Notes: a model not told the origin generated them from the sequence alone. Counted from the first letter of the stretch, positions 1 to 11,131 are shown. The stretch: DNA of 64,000 nt from Chelonoidis abingdonii (GCF_003597395.2 NC_133773.1:69906361-69970360); one strand, 5' to 3'. Translations and numbers: made by a program.

Positions 1-845
1 TGAGGTTCTTATCTTCATTCATAGATACTAGAGTTGGAGAGGATATCTTCCTATTCCCAGGCAGTACTGCAGGATTATTTTCATAACTTTCTTCCTTTAC
101 TAGTTTTGCCTTGAATATCTCCAATTATATTGATTCCAGACATGAAACCTCTTGGCAAGCTTCCTTATGTATGCCCATTTGCTTTAGAATATTTATCAAA
201 GAAGTTGTTGCTAGCCTATTTTAATATCCAAAAGGTTGATCACACAAATCAAGTTAGAGGTTCTCATCTGAAATGCATTCTGCTCAAAACTGCCAATCCA
301 AGGTGCTGAGCATCCTCAGCAACCAGGAAGTGACTGGAAGTTGGAAGTGCTCAGTACCTTGTGAGATCAGGCCCATTGTGGGTTTTCTTCTGTCAAAGGT
401 TAACCACTGGGTTTGATTTTTTGAAATTGATATTTTGACAATATGCTGAGTACTGAAGGGAAGAATTAACCCTGTACATTTACTAGTCAGTCCCGTAACA
501 ATGTTTAATAATAGATCTGGAGTGCACAGAATTCAAAACATACCTTCTTAGACCAATGTTCTTTTCACGCCTATTATTTGAGGGCATGCTGTTGTCACTC
601 AGTAGAACCCTGATAGGCAATAAATAAGAGTTAAAAAATTTGTATTAAATTCACTTAACAAATACTTAGATTTGGTTTTTTATCTGGAAACCTACATTTC
701 CTTTCAGAGTCAGAAAACCTAATGAAGGACAACAAATCAGCAAAAATTGGCATTTATGCACACTGTTTATTAACTAAAAGAAAGGCAAGTTGTCTCCTAA
801 AACTGAGAATACAGATCTATGAGTGTGCTCCAGACAAGCGTATAC
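1..845. other. 5' flanking DNA, no feature seen
   Basis: AT-rich single-copy-looking sequence upstream of TLL1. No coding frame, RNA gene or clear repeat recognised. Confidence 0.5.
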
Positions 846-1061
846 TTAAGATAATCTGACCTCTTTAACTTTGAACATTGCTTCCCAATTAAGCTCTTCT
901 GGCCCTGGATCTAAATAGCTGTCCACATCTGCTGCAAATTGATTTATTCCCTGAGGAGAGTCAGGGATGCTGACCAAACACCAGAGAACAGCGGTTTCTG
1001 ATTTAGATATTCGTACTAAACAATCTGTTTTATGCTTATTTGCTTGTTTTACCATCCGCAT
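846..1061 (-). CDS. Unidentified coding-like frame (possible gene fragment)
   Basis: An open frame on the minus strand translates to a compositionally protein-like peptide rather than the Lys/Phe/Leu-rich strings usual for AT-rich noncoding DNA. It contains 'SETAVLWCLVSIPDSP' and 'SYLDPGPEELNWEAMF'. The frame stays open about 35 codons upstream of the first Met (to about base 1160) and stops at 846. I do not recognise the family. No good polypyrimidine tract and acceptor is visible upstream, so an intact exon is doubtful. A retrocopy or transposon fragment, or chance, are the alternatives. Confidence 0.2.
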   Translation of the reverse strand: MRMVKQANKHKTDCLVRISKSETAVLWCLVSIPDSPQGINQFAADVDSYLDPGPEELNWEAMFKVKEVRLS

Positions 1062-1284
1062 AAGTTTTACAGCTAATCTTGTTTTATTTTTACATTTTAT
1101 ATAATATAAGAAATGGAGAGAGGATACAATCAGATTTTAGGTGTAGCTGGGAGCACTGCCATTATTAAGGTTGCCAGACACTTCCCATTATTAGACATTG
1201 TTTTTATTTACTTATAATTTTGCTGAACTTTAAGCTTTAGGATGACATTTTCCATGCTGGATGTCTCCCTCAGACTGATTTATT

Positions 1285-2710
1285 TTATTTATTTATTTTT
1301 TAAAATATCAACCGATATGGTCCAGCTATTTTTGAGAATGAGGTCAGGGGAAAAGATGTAGTTTTGCCCATGTTAGAAATTAGTGATCTTTTCTTCATAC
1401 AGCTGTAGTTCCCCCATGTTTTGGAACAGGGACTTGAAACTTGGCATGTGGGTGGCCTTTCTATCAGGGATGTGCCTTTTGCCATCCCCATGAAAATAGG
1501 CCCAAATTTGGTCAAGTTATAAACCTTTGAAAAATCTGTTGCACATGCTCAGTAGAAACATCTTAGATTTTAGCAGCTAAATTCCCTGCAGATTCCATCT
1601 GCACTGAGCATGCTCCAGACTAGGGCTGAGCAGGATTTTCCCTGCCATTGCAGGTGTGGATAGTTGACCATGCTAGGTGTAGGTCCAGGTACCTTTGCTG
1701 AGAGCAGGGAGACTCTCTTTCCTGTGCTCTCAATGACCCACCTGTTGGGCCTAGACAACCTGGAAGAGGAAGCTGCCAGATTTGAATACAGAGAGGACAA
1801 GAGCTGGACCGGCAGAAGGGGTATGGGGCTAGACTCTGCGAGGTCCCTGCCGAAAATGTTCCAGTTGGGTCCCGCACTTCCTAAAGCTGGCCCTGGGTGG
1901 GGTAGGGGATAAGGACACTGAGATGGGGAGGGAGCCTGGACAGAGAGATTGGAATTGGGAGCCAGTGAGGACATAGGTGCTGATCCTGTGTGTGCTCTGA
2001 GGCTGGAACACACACAGAAAAAAATTAGTGGGTGCTCAGCACCCACCGGCAGCTCCCCGTGGCCCCGCCCTGCCCTCTTGCTTCAGCTCACCTCCGCCTG
2101 CACATCCGCCTCCTCCATGAGCGGGCCACCGCATCCTGCTTCTCCCCCCTCCCTCCCAGTGCTTGTGCTGCAAAACAGCTGATTTGCAGGGCAGAGAAGG
2201 AGGGGAGAGGAGGGGGAACGCAGCTCTCTGGGGGAAGAGACAGGGCTGGGGCAGGGATTTGGGGAAGGGATCCAATAGGGGCAGGGAGGGGATGGAGTTA
2301 GGGCAGGGACTTTGGGGATGAGGTTGGAATGAGGGTGAGGCCAGGGATGGGGTGGAGTCAGGGCAGGGAAAGGGGCAGGGGGACATGGGCACCCCACCGG
2401 TGTCTGAGAAAGTTGGTGCCTACGAGTGAGGGTACAGGGTGATGGGGTGCTAGGCACAGAGGATGTGGACAAGGAGCTAAGTGGTGCAGTCAGGGTGGAA
2501 CTGGGAATGGCTGGACAAGGAGACTGGGAATGGGAGTGTAGCGCGGGTGAGACTAGGACTTGCTGGGCAAGAACAAGGATGAGCTTTTTAGTGGAGATTG
2601 GGAGTGACTAAGTGAGGAGAATGGGCTGGGCTGAGGAGCCAGGCATGGGGAAGAGACAGGACAGGGACAGGGCAAAAGAGGAATAGGCAGAAGAGTCTGT
2701 GTCCAATAGA
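1285..2710. repeat. Composite interspersed repeat with a G-rich half
   Basis: About 1.4 kb whose texture differs from its flanks. The left part (1285-2020) resembles an interspersed repeat recalled from other turtle sequence, including 'AAATTTGGTCAAGTTATAA' at about 1504. At 2032-2050 there is a short palindrome, 'GGGTGCTCAGCACCC'. The right part (2170-2690) is strongly G/A-rich with degenerate 'GGGGCAGGGA' tandem units. No TSD or terminal repeat was identified, and all translations through it are low complexity. Confidence 0.45.
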
Positions 2711-3104
2711 TTACACTACATTCCAGAGCCTGGAATGGAACCCAAGATTCCTGAATGTCAACATTCCTCTGCTGTCAGCAAATATCTGTGAAACCCTCTG
2801 GAAAAGCATCTCATCCTCTTCTGGTGCTGGTCCACATGCAAGATGACAAACTACTACTGCTATCAGTCACTCCATTGCTTCAAGTAGCAGAGATCTGTGT
2901 GATGGATTTAAAAGTTGCCTGTGCAACCTTAATTTGGTCCCCTTGTTCATATGCATGATGACAGTCTTTAATTACAGGATCACATACTATTTTTTCCATA
3001 GGACCCCTCCCTGATTCAGTGCACAGGATGAATCTGCTCTGCTTTATTTGTTGCAGAATTTGGAAGGTGTGTAGAAAGGAGGCAGGAAGAGAAAGGACAA
3101 TCTC
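2711..3104. other. No feature seen
   Basis: Unremarkable intergenic sequence between two repeats. Confidence 0.5.
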
Positions 3105-3115
3105 ATGGTTAAGAC

Positions 3116-3265
3116 AACAAGGAGTCTGGTGGCACCTTAAAGATTTATGAAGAAGTTAGGTTTTTTACCCACGAAAGCTTATGCCCAAATAAATCCGTTA
3201 GTCTTTAAGGTACCATCGGACTCCTTTTTGTTTTTGTGGTTACAAACTAACATGACTATCCCCTG
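3116..3265 (-). mobile_element. Short retroposed palindromic repeat (Penelope-like tail family)
   Basis: A 150-bp insertion bounded by a perfect 11-bp duplication, 'ATGGTTAAGAC', at 3105-3115 and 3266-3276. The insert is a foldback: 'GGAGTCTGGTGGCACCTTAA' near its left end reappears inverted near its right end, around 'ACCCACGAAAGCTTATGCCC'. It belongs to the same sequence family as the inserts at 8707 and 55335. A variable-length TSD indicates retroposition rather than cut-and-paste transposition. Assignment to Penelope-like elements is an inference from the peptide in the 55335 copy. Confidence 0.65.
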
Positions 3266-3289
3266 ATGGTTAAGACTGTTCAATGCTAT

Positions 3290-4683
3290 GAGGGCCAGCT
3301 CCAGGCACCAGCATCCCAGGCAGGTGCTTGGGGTGGCAATCTGCAAAGAGAGGCAGTCTGTATGTTTTTGCCCCCAAGCAGCACACTGAATTGCCACCGC
3401 AGATGGCGGGGGCAATCCCTATGCCGTTAGGGTGGCATGCGTGTTTCCACAGTGGCAGCAATTCGGCAGCAGCTTCATAGATTCATAGACTCTAGGACTG
3501 GAAGGGACCTCGAGAGGTCATCGAGTCCAGTCCCCTGCCCTCATGGCAGGACCAAATGCTGTCTAGACGATCCCTGATAGACATTTATCTAACCTACTCT
3601 TAAATATCTCCAGAGATGGAGATTCCACAACCTCCCTAGGCAATTTATTCCAGTGTTTAACTACCCTGACAGTTAGGAACTTTTTCCTAATGTCCAACCT
3701 AAATCTCCCTTGCTGCAGTTTAAGCCCATTGCTTCTTGTTCTATCATTAGAGGCTAAGGTGAACAAGTTTTCTCCCTCCTCCTGATGACACCCTTTTAGA
3801 TACCTGAAAACTGCTATCATGTCCCCTCTCAGTGTTCTCTTTTCCAAACTAAATAAACCCAATTCTTTCAGCCTTCCTTCATAGGTCATGTTCTCAAGAC
3901 CTTTAATCATTCTTGTTGCTCTTCTCTGGACCCTCTCCAATTTCTCCACATCTTTCTTGAAATGCGGTGCCCAGAACTGGACACAATACTCCAGTTGAGG
4001 CCTAACCAGCGCAGAGTAGAGCGGAAGAATGACTTCTCGTGTCTTGTTTACAACACACCTGTTAATGCATCCCAGAATCACGTTTGCTTTTTTTGCAACA
4101 GTATCACACTGTTGACTCATATTTAGCTTGTGGTCCACTATGACCCCTAGATCTCTTTCTGCCATACTCCTTCCTAGACAGTCTCTTCCCATTCTGTATG
4201 TGTGAAACTGATTGTTCCTTCCTAAGTGGAGCACTTTGCATTTGTCTTTATTGAACTTCATCCGGTTTACCTCAGACCATTTCTCCAATTTGTCCAGATC
4301 ATTTTGAATTTTGACCCTGTCCTCCAAAGCAGTTGCAATCCCTCCCAGTTTGGTATCGTCTGCAAACTTAATAAGCGTACTTTCTATGCCAACATCTAAG
4401 TCGTTGATGAAGTTATTGAACAGAGCCAGTCCCAAAACAGACCCCTGCAGAACCCCACTTGTTATACCTTTCCAGCAGGATTGGGAGCCATTAATAACTG
4501 CTCTCTGAACTTCTATGTTCATCTGTCCATGGTGGCGCAGCTTCTGTCTTCCAGCTGAGGACAGAAGCTGCTGCCGCTGCAGAAACACGTGTTCCGCCCT
4601 AATGGCACACGGACTGCCCCCACTGTCTGCGGCGGCAATTCGGCATGCTGCTTGGGGTGGCAAAAACAGTAGAGCCGGCCCTG
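3290..4683. mobile_element. hAT-type foldback MITE, split by a CR1 insertion
   Basis: The termini are inverted repeats: 'GAGGGCCAGCTCC' on the left and, reverse-complemented, 'CAGGGCCGGCTC' on the right. The similarity continues inward for about 100 bp, since 3366-3470 matches the reverse complement of about 4560-4680. The element is flanked by 8-bp duplications with one mismatch, AATGCTAT (3282-3289) and AATGCTAC (4684-4691), the hAT TSD length. Without the CR1 insert it is about 330 bp. The same family occurs at 37334, 39620 and 51997. It has no coding capacity. Confidence 0.8.
3477..4536 (-). mobile_element. CR1 LINE, 5'-truncated, with reverse transcriptase C-terminal half
   Basis: The minus-strand frame from about 4525 to 3563 stays open for some 320 residues and matches the C-terminal half of CR1 ORF2. 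It has 'GVLQGSVLG', the polymerase motif 'KFADDTKLGG', 'RDLGVIVDHKLN' and the CR1 tail 'VKHWNKLPREVVESPSLEIFK'. The 3' end at 3477-3490 carries the CR1 terminal microsatellite (ATTCTATG-like on the minus strand). A candidate 8-bp TSD, GCAGCTTC, lies at 3469-3476 and 4537-4544, both inside the hAT element, so the CR1 arrived later. There is no endonuclease and the 5' end is truncated, so it is immobile, but the fragment has no stop codon, suggesting a fairly young insertion. Confidence 0.92.
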
Positions 4684-4794
4684 AATGCTACCCTAGAGAA
4701 TTGAATTCTACCCCTGCTTGTGACATACAATTCCTATGTGATATTAGTAAAGTCACTTAAATTAAATTTGTTTCTGTTAAGTACTCTGAAAACT

Positions 4795-4985
4795 TAGGCC
4801 CAAGGTGTCTCAAATTGGGCACCCAAAATTAGTGAATATGGTTTACTTTAATCTCTTTCTGCCTCAGTTACCCATCTGTAATATGGGGATAATACTGCTT
4901 CACCTTACCAGGGTATTGTGAAAATAAATTCATTAATATTTGTGGAACACTCAGACTATAGTGATAAGCACCATAGGAAAAAACA
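4795..4985 (+). mobile_element. Degenerate tRNA-derived SINE, 3' part
   Basis: Matches the body of the turtle tRNA-derived SINE: 'CTGCCTCAGTTACCCATCTG' followed by 'TAATATGGGGATAATACTGC' and a run corresponding to the 'GTGCTTTGAGA...' tail. The tRNA-like head with A and B boxes is lost or too decayed to see. Confidence 0.6.
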
Positions 4986-7900
4986 CAAGGAAATTAATAA
5001 TCCTGCCTTAAAACCAGGGTTTGAATAGTTTGCAGTAAATAAGACCTAGGAAACACATTGAAGAATGAGGAGAAAACAAAATATTGAATAGCTGTTTATT
5101 AATTGAGCACTGTCTGTTCTATGCACTGAATGAAATAGGGTCATATGGAGAAACTAGTATGTGATCATGCAGTTTTCATTTGTGCCAAAGCTTGCCAATT
5201 CATAGCTGCGGCACCTCTGGGCTTCCTGAATCAGTTATGAATGTAAAAAAAATTGCCTGAGCCCTGGCACCTCTTTCATTAGAAATTAAGCACTGTGATC
5301 ATGTAATTAAAGACTGTATCATAATGCATATGCAAAAGAGATCTGAATTAAGACCATGTTAATTCTGGCATTTTCTAACTTTTAAGTTTTTGACTTTGCA
5401 ACCTTAATAATGGTCTTTCAGTTTTTTGTGTTTGAGTATTTTACCTTCAACCTCACTGTCTCATCAATGAAGAGAGAAATTGAAACTCATTAAACATAAT
5501 TTAATATTCATATTTCTTCAGAAATGTATTAGGCATTTTCCAGATAAGGGCTGGGATTTCAGGATTTTAAGGGAGAGAGATCCAACTTTCATTCAATTCA
5601 CTCCCTTAGGCTCCTTTGAAAATCTGGCCAAAGTTTCTGCTCCAAGGAGTTCATGATTTATGGACCCAATCCTGCAATGATTAAGGCACGTGCTTAACTT
5701 TTTACTGTAAGTAATCCCATTGACTTCAATAGGACTGTACTGTGCTCTGCAGAAGTGCAGGGGAACACACACCCAGTTCGGGGAGAGAGACGCATGCTAG
5801 CTCTGCTCGAGTTAGTATGCTAAAAATAGCAGTGTAGCCAGTTGTGAGCACCTCAGTTGTAGTATGAGCACCTCTCTGAGTACAACCCCCTAACCCCCCC
5901 AGGTACATACTTGGACAACTGGCCCGAGCCACTGCTTGTGCTACCCTTAGCTTGAGCAGAGGTAGTGTGTGTCCCCTCACTGAGAAATGTGTGCCCAGCT
6001 GCAGTATAAACATACTCTCAGAGCTCAGGGCAGAATTGAGGCCTATGTAGCAGACACACAGACAGAGGAGGAGGGGTGTGTATGACAAAAATGACTGATC
6101 AGCGACGTTTCAAGGTTATCTTTTCAGTTCCATGATTGACAAGTTTCTTTTCTTTTTGTTGGTTTATTTTGGGAGTTTTTTTGTTAATACTTTTTGTGGT
6201 GGAAGAGAGTCTCTATAGTCCAGCTCCAGTGAATTATGTAGTGAGACACAATGAAAGAAGTACAGTATTCCATCACCACCTGTTTTGTATATCATTTATA
6301 CTATAGCATTTTCAGTATTGTTTGGTTTATAACATATTCAACATTTTGGAGAAAAGAGGAAATGCTTCAGGTTGGGGTTTTTGTTGTTGCCACTGCTGTT
6401 GTGTTCCTTTGGTTGGTTTCCTTCCAGCTTATGCGATCTGTCTCTTTGGCTATGTGTTGGTTTCTTTGGAAACGGCTGTAGGATGTATTTTGATTGATTG
6501 ATTGTGTTGTCACATGGATTGTCAGAACTGTGAGCATTTTGGAGTGGTAGAGATGTATGCGTGATATTTCCTCCCTTCTATTTAAAGTGGTGTTTTTTAA
6601 ATTTTACAGCCAGAAACAAGCTATATTAAATATGGGGAAGATTACACTTTTGAAAGTTTTTAATTAGGAAATGATGTGTAATAACCAAATTATTTAAGTA
6701 AACTGGGAAAATAATTTCTAGTAATATAAGGAAGGATTTTCTAAAGTGATTGATGCAAGTAGTAGTATACATTTATTATTTGGCCATCTTACGTTTTTCA
6801 AGAATACCCATCGCTGATATATCTAAAAGCTGTGGAACTTATAAATGGCAAGAGCTTTACATTTAAATCTGAATCATTAATTTAATCTGTAGTTGTTATG
6901 GATAACAAACACAAAGCAGATCTTGTCCTGAACTTGTAAATCACATTTACTTGATCTTCACATATCATACATTTACATTTTATCCTCATCTACTGTGACA
7001 GGCGCAGAGGATCTATTTCTTTGTCTTTGGCACAGTTGTATGTCTGGGTCTCTCTCTTAATGTGGTCAGAATTCTGTGAGGCAAGCTGTCCTCAAGCCTG
7101 CTAGCGGCTGGTGCTGTTCTGATGTTTCTGGTGATGCTGAGGTCAGGGGCAGATTGTCGGCTAGAGGCTAAGGGTGACGTCAGTGCGTACCTTGCTGAGA
7201 GAGTTAATCTCCCACTGGCGAGAGAGAGACAGACAGTCTAATAATCATCTCACTGAGGAGATTGGCACATTTGGGATCACATACTGTACACTGTTTTCCC
7301 GTGGTTACAAAAGAACAGGCAAATACCACAATTACTAACACTCTACTGTTACACATGTGTGTCAGTAAAGTGTTTTATAGGTTTAAGACAAGTTCTGTTT
7401 TGTGTTTGAGATCCACAGCAACTACAAAGAAAATTAATGTTTCAAAGGTAGGTATATCTATTTATATTTGTGTATAGAACTAGGTTTGATTAACGGGACA
7501 ATAAACAAAATCTGTTTGTCTTAGGGACAAGATTACTGAAGTCCAATCTGTGAACTAAAAAAGCGACTCGGAAAATTTTAGAACAAATATCACATAGTAT
7601 AATACAAAACAGTAGAAGTTAGATTTTTGTTCTGATCAAGGCACACAAGCCCCCTCAGTAGAATACTGTATTTGTTAATAGATACACCCCACCAGTCCAA
7701 AATATTATAGAGATAAAGACAAGTCATTATATTTTATCATTTCTTTGATGGTTTTGATAGAAATGTTCTCTGATGCCCCTTTGTGAGTTGATGTGCCTGT
7801 ATTCAGAACTGTTAGGATTGCTGGTCATGGAAACTATGCTGAAAGGAGAAAACTAGCTGCTAAGTTTTTCAGGCTTGTTTGTGAGCTGATGTAACTTCAC

Positions 7901-8509
7901 AGGCTTCTGTAACCCACAGTAAACTGAACTGCTGGTAAATTACCTTTTAAGAAATATTACAGACAAATTTTTAGCAGTGTTTGCTCATTTTGAGGTCTCG
8001 ACTTTAGGTTGACCAATTTGAGACCAGATGAAGTCAGAGGGAGCTGTCGGTCCTCCTCGCCTCTGAAAATAAGGCACATAACTTCTTAAGGTAATTGAGG
8101 TATACAAAATTAATGAGTGTGTCTGAAAATGTTGACGTTAATTGATGTTTGACACTGAATGTGATATGGGGCAGGAAGCTACTACTTACAACTCATTCCC
8201 AGTTTTAATTGCATTAACTGGGGGGCAGGGTATCTATCTATAGCACTGCACCAGAGCAACACACACCATTCATTTTTGAGGAGTAAATGAATCTCACACT
8301 GATAGGCTCAGATAAAATAGATTGACATAAACTGGGTAGTGGACAGATAGATGTGACTATTTTTTTCTTTTTTAGTAGCCAGGATTATGTAGTCACAGAA
8401 AATACATTAATAACTGCAGTGAAGACAAGAGGCTATTTTAATTAATCCAGATTTGGCTATCAGAATCACAACCCCCAGTCTCACATTTGTGTCTCTGCTC
8501 TTCTTCCCC
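4986..8509. other. 5' flanking DNA; one ancient short palindrome
   Basis: No gene recognised; coding frames here are short and low complexity. At about 5660-5745 there is an old sauropsid-type repeat, 'GCACGTGCTTAACTTT' followed by 'CCCATTGACTTCAATAGG'. Around 6170-6480 the sequence is T-rich. The rest looks single-copy. Nothing identifies a neighbouring gene. Confidence 0.4.
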
Positions 8510-8514
8510 AAACT

Positions 8515-8665
8515 TCCACCACCTGAAGAAGAGCTCTGTATAAAGCTCGAAAGCTGGTCTCTCTCACCAACTGGAAGCTGGTCCAATAAAAGCTATTACC
8601 TCATCCACCTTGTTTCCCTAATATCCTAGGACCAACAGGGCTACAATAACGCTGCATACCTTCCT
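8515..8665 (+). repeat. Short interspersed repeat, 'GGTCCAATAAAAG' family
   Basis: Contains 'CTGAAGAAGAGCTCTGTATA', 'AGCTGGTCCAATAAAAGC', 'ATTACCTCATCCACCTTGT' and 'AGGACCAACAGGGCTACAA'. Related pieces lie at 55900-55995 and 61834-61941. Its layout ('CTGAAGAAG' then 'AAGCTCGAAAGC' then 'ACCAACAGGGCTACAA') parallels the 8707/55335 family, so the two may be related tails. No clear TSD. Confidence 0.6.
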
Positions 8666-8706
8666 CTCAGACAGCTCTAAGCAGCAGCAGCTACAGCTTG
8701 AAGGTA

Positions 8707-8981
8707 AGTATCAGAGGGGTAGCCGTGTTAGTCTGGATCTGTAAAAGCAGCAGAGAATCCTGTGGCACCTTATAGACTAACAGACGTTTTGGAGCGTGAG
8801 CTTTCGTGGGTGAATACCCACTTCGTCAGACGCAGGTAGTGGAAATTTCCAGGGGCAGGTATATATATGCTAGCAAGCAAGCTAGGGATAACGAGGTTAG
8901 TTCAATCAGGGAGGATGAGGCCCTGTTCTAGCAGTTGAGGTGTGAAAACCAAGGGAGGAGAAACTGGTTCTGTAATTGGCA
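8707..8981 (-). mobile_element. Retroposed 3' fragment, Penelope-like tail family
   Basis: A 275-bp insertion bounded by a perfect 12-bp duplication, AGCTTGAAGGTA (8695-8706 and 8982-8993). It reads 'GGGGTAGCCGTGTTAGTCTG', then 'CTTTCGTGGGTGAATACCCA', then 'CTGGTTCTGTAATTGGCAAG'. It is the reverse-complement orientation of the copy at 55335-55690, whose coding remnant sets the sense direction. It lies about 2 kb upstream of the TLL1 start codon. Confidence 0.75.
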
Positions 8982-10547
8982 AGCTTGAAGGTAGATATCA
9001 CATTTAACTTGCCAAACACTAAGCCTTGAGAAACAACATTTGCTATAGTACTGAAGTTTAAGAAAATGAAGCAAGTGCTTATAAATATTCAGACCAATCT
9101 GATTTTATTGATAATAACTGTGTCCCTGTCTGCACTGCACAGGAGCAGATGCCTGTATCCTGTTCACATGCTAAGGAAGAATGGACTATCTCTTGCCTGG
9201 GGAAGTTGTTAGGGCATACCAGACTTTTGAGGGCTCTGACGTAAAATAAAGACAGCATCTTCACAGTCCTTTCAAAAGTCAGTGTTAAATGTGACACCAT
9301 AACGAGACTGGAACAGCAGAAACTCCCAGCTACCTACCCCGCCTCTCCTCTCCTCCACCCTCCTTTCCATGGAAATTTGTAAAAGGAGGAGGAGTTTGTT
9401 AGGGAAAAATCTCACCTTAGTTTATAGTTTGAGGCGTGACTGCAGGATCGGAATCACTCTGTCTCAGAGGGGGAGTTAAATGAACACATGGTATTTTTAT
9501 GGCTTTATTTTTATTCCAGTAGCACGTTTTCTTTCTCCAGGTTGATCGGCTGAAAGGAGACTTTGCGTGTTGATCCGTCCGCTCTGGCTTTAAAAAAAAC
9601 AACCACCACCCACCAACCAACAATCACCCTCACCGACTGCGAGTGACTGAATGATCAAGCTGAATTACACAAAGTCACATATTGAAGGCAAGGGAGGAAG
9701 AGAGCGAGCTGGCGCTGCTACGTCTGCTGCTTCTACGGGAACTTTTGAAAATAAACCTTTTTACAACTCTCCTTCAGAGATCCACGTGAAAAAAGCAAAG
9801 CCGGACTGCAAGAGCTTAGCATTGCCTGTTGCAATCTGTAATTTTACGTTGCATTTGCCTTTTAATTTTTAATTTTTTTACTTTCATTTTGGAACTGCTT
9901 CCCCAGCTCCTTGGGTGAACTTTGGAGATCAATGGACCTTTTATATCTCCTGCCCGTTTTTAAACAAACCATGGACGCTTAAACTCCCCCAGCTCATGGG
10001 GCGAAAGCTGCACGGCCGCAGCAGAGGGAGAAACACACAGGCACTTCTTTAGAGACGGGGGGAAGATTGCAGTGATTGTTCATCTTCACCTCATCCTCAC
10101 GGATTCCCCCGAGTCTCCTTCGCTGCTGAGAGTTGACCCGTGTGGTGTTTTATCTGATTCTCGCAAGATTTCTCCCCCATTAAAAAATTATCATGCATTG
10201 CTTATCTATAGAGAAAGCTATATGGACAGAGAGGCATATAGTGAGTGCGTATGTGTTTTCATAAGACTATCAAGAGAGCAGATCAGAAGCAGCCGGGATC
10301 CTGACCCTGATTGTATGAATAAGTAAGCAGGATGCTGACGATTGTTAGTTGCCTGTAAGGTTATTATAAGCTGGGAGGGAGGCTTGGGGGGGACAGCAGA
10401 GAGACAGAGGGAAGGGGGGAAGCCCTTGCACTTTTTCTCTCGTTCTCTCTCTGTTTTCCTCACTGCTGCTGCTTCCCATCACTGTAGTGGAAATTATTGT
10501 TAGCACCCCTCTTCTCTCTCTCTTTTTCTCCCGGTGGCAGTTTGCCG

Positions 10548-10709
10548 ATGTGCACACCGGATTCATCTACCCGCAGCAGCAACGGGAGCGGCGGAGCGCT
10601 CGGGAGGAGGCAGGCGGCGGAAAGGATCCTACTTGCCGTGGCCCCGGCGCCCTGGCAGCAGCGGTGGAAAGTTTGTCTGGGGGCTGACAGAGGCGAGAAG
10701 ACGCCCTGA
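10548..10709 (+). CDS. Upstream ORF in the probable TLL1 leader
   Basis: An ATG at 10548 opens a 53-codon frame ending in TGA at 10707-10709, entirely upstream of the TLL1 start and not overlapping it. The peptide is Ser/Gly/Arg/Ala-rich, as expected from the CpG-rich core. If the transcript begins upstream of it, it could dampen TLL1 translation. No independent sign that it is translated. Confidence 0.2.
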   Translation: MCTPDSSTRSSNGSGGALGRRQAAERILLAVAPAPWQQRWKVCLGADRGEKTP

Positions 10710-10821
10710 CAGGCGAGATCCCTAGTCAGAATACACCCCCTTCCCCTGCGCCCACCCACCCGTCAACTTCTCCCCTGCAAGAGGAGGGGGTGGAGAAGGG
10801 GAAGCAACATTGTCCTTCTCT

Positions 10822-10881
10822 ATGGTATGCCCACATGACTGGGAACACCTAGAGACCACAGCATCTCAGCGGAGCCTTTAG
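10822..10881 (+). CDS. Short upstream ORF before TLL1
   Basis: A 19-codon frame from the ATG at 10822 to TAG at 10879-10881. Two further ATGs at 10827 and 10835 open very short frames within it. All end before the TLL1 start at 10969, a layout that could slow scanning ribosomes. Translation is an inference. Confidence 0.2.
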   Translation: MVCPHDWEHLETTASQRSL

Positions 10882-10968
10882 GTGGAGAAGAGAAATTTTC
10901 CCTCCATCCCTTGCCTTCCTGTATCGGTCCAGCGTGGACAGCACCCTTGCCCACCTCTGTGGTAGAGG

Positions 10969-11125
10969 ATGAAAATGCTTTGCTGGAGGGTGGCGTTGTG
11001 GCTGGCTGGGTTGACTGCCTGGGGGAAGCTCTCCTCCTGCTCTGGCCTTGATTATGACTACACTTACGATTTCAATGAAGAGGATAAAGCTGAGGCGATA
11101 GATTATAAGGATCCTTGTAAAGCCG
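10969..11125 (+). CDS. TLL1: TLL1 exon 1: tolloid-like 1 signal peptide and start of propeptide
   Basis: First coding exon of tolloid-like 1, a secreted astacin-type zinc metalloprotease of the BMP1/tolloid family. The family cleaves procollagen C-propeptides and chordin, and TLL1 is needed in heart development. The exon encodes 52 residues plus one base. A hydrophobic signal peptide (residues 4-21, '[15 protein letters not shown]') is followed by '[14 protein letters not shown]' and 'IDYKDPCKA', the conserved TLL1 N-terminus; TLL2 and BMP1 differ here. The ATG at 10969 is chosen because TAG at 10963-10965 is in frame just upstream and A lies at -3; a second ATG at 10975 is possible. Mammalian TLL1 begins about ten residues earlier, which the stop rules out here. 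The exon ends in phase 1. The astacin, CUB and EGF domains lie beyond the window. Confidence 0.9.
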
Positions 11126-11131
11126 GTAAGT
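11126..11131 (+). other. TLL1: TLL1 intron 1 splice donor
   Basis: GTAAGT directly after 'AAAGCCG' is a full consensus 5' splice site, placed exactly where conservation with TLL1 ends ('DPCKA' plus the first base of the next codon). Confidence 0.85.

Larger units (their letters stand above)
9300..10968 (+). promoter_or_regulatory. TLL1: TLL1 proximal promoter and 5' leader (extent approximate)
   Basis: Repeat-free sequence directly upstream of the TLL1 start codon, with higher complexity than its surroundings. A GC- and CpG-rich core lies at about 10555-10740 ('GAGCGGCGGAGCGCTCGGGA'). Pyrimidine- or purine-rich tracts lie at 10380-10470 and 10507-10530. No convincing TATA box with initiator is visible, so the transcription start cannot be placed; part of this stretch must be 5' UTR. 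Several short upstream ORFs lie in the last 450 bases. The boundaries are inferred only from the absence of repeats and the position of the CDS. Confidence 0.5.

Noticed and set aside
1570..2472. Frames of 118-158 codons on both strands as genes
   Set aside because: They lie in a composite repeat with a G-rich tandem half; translations are Pro/Ser/Cys-rich and mutually overlapping.
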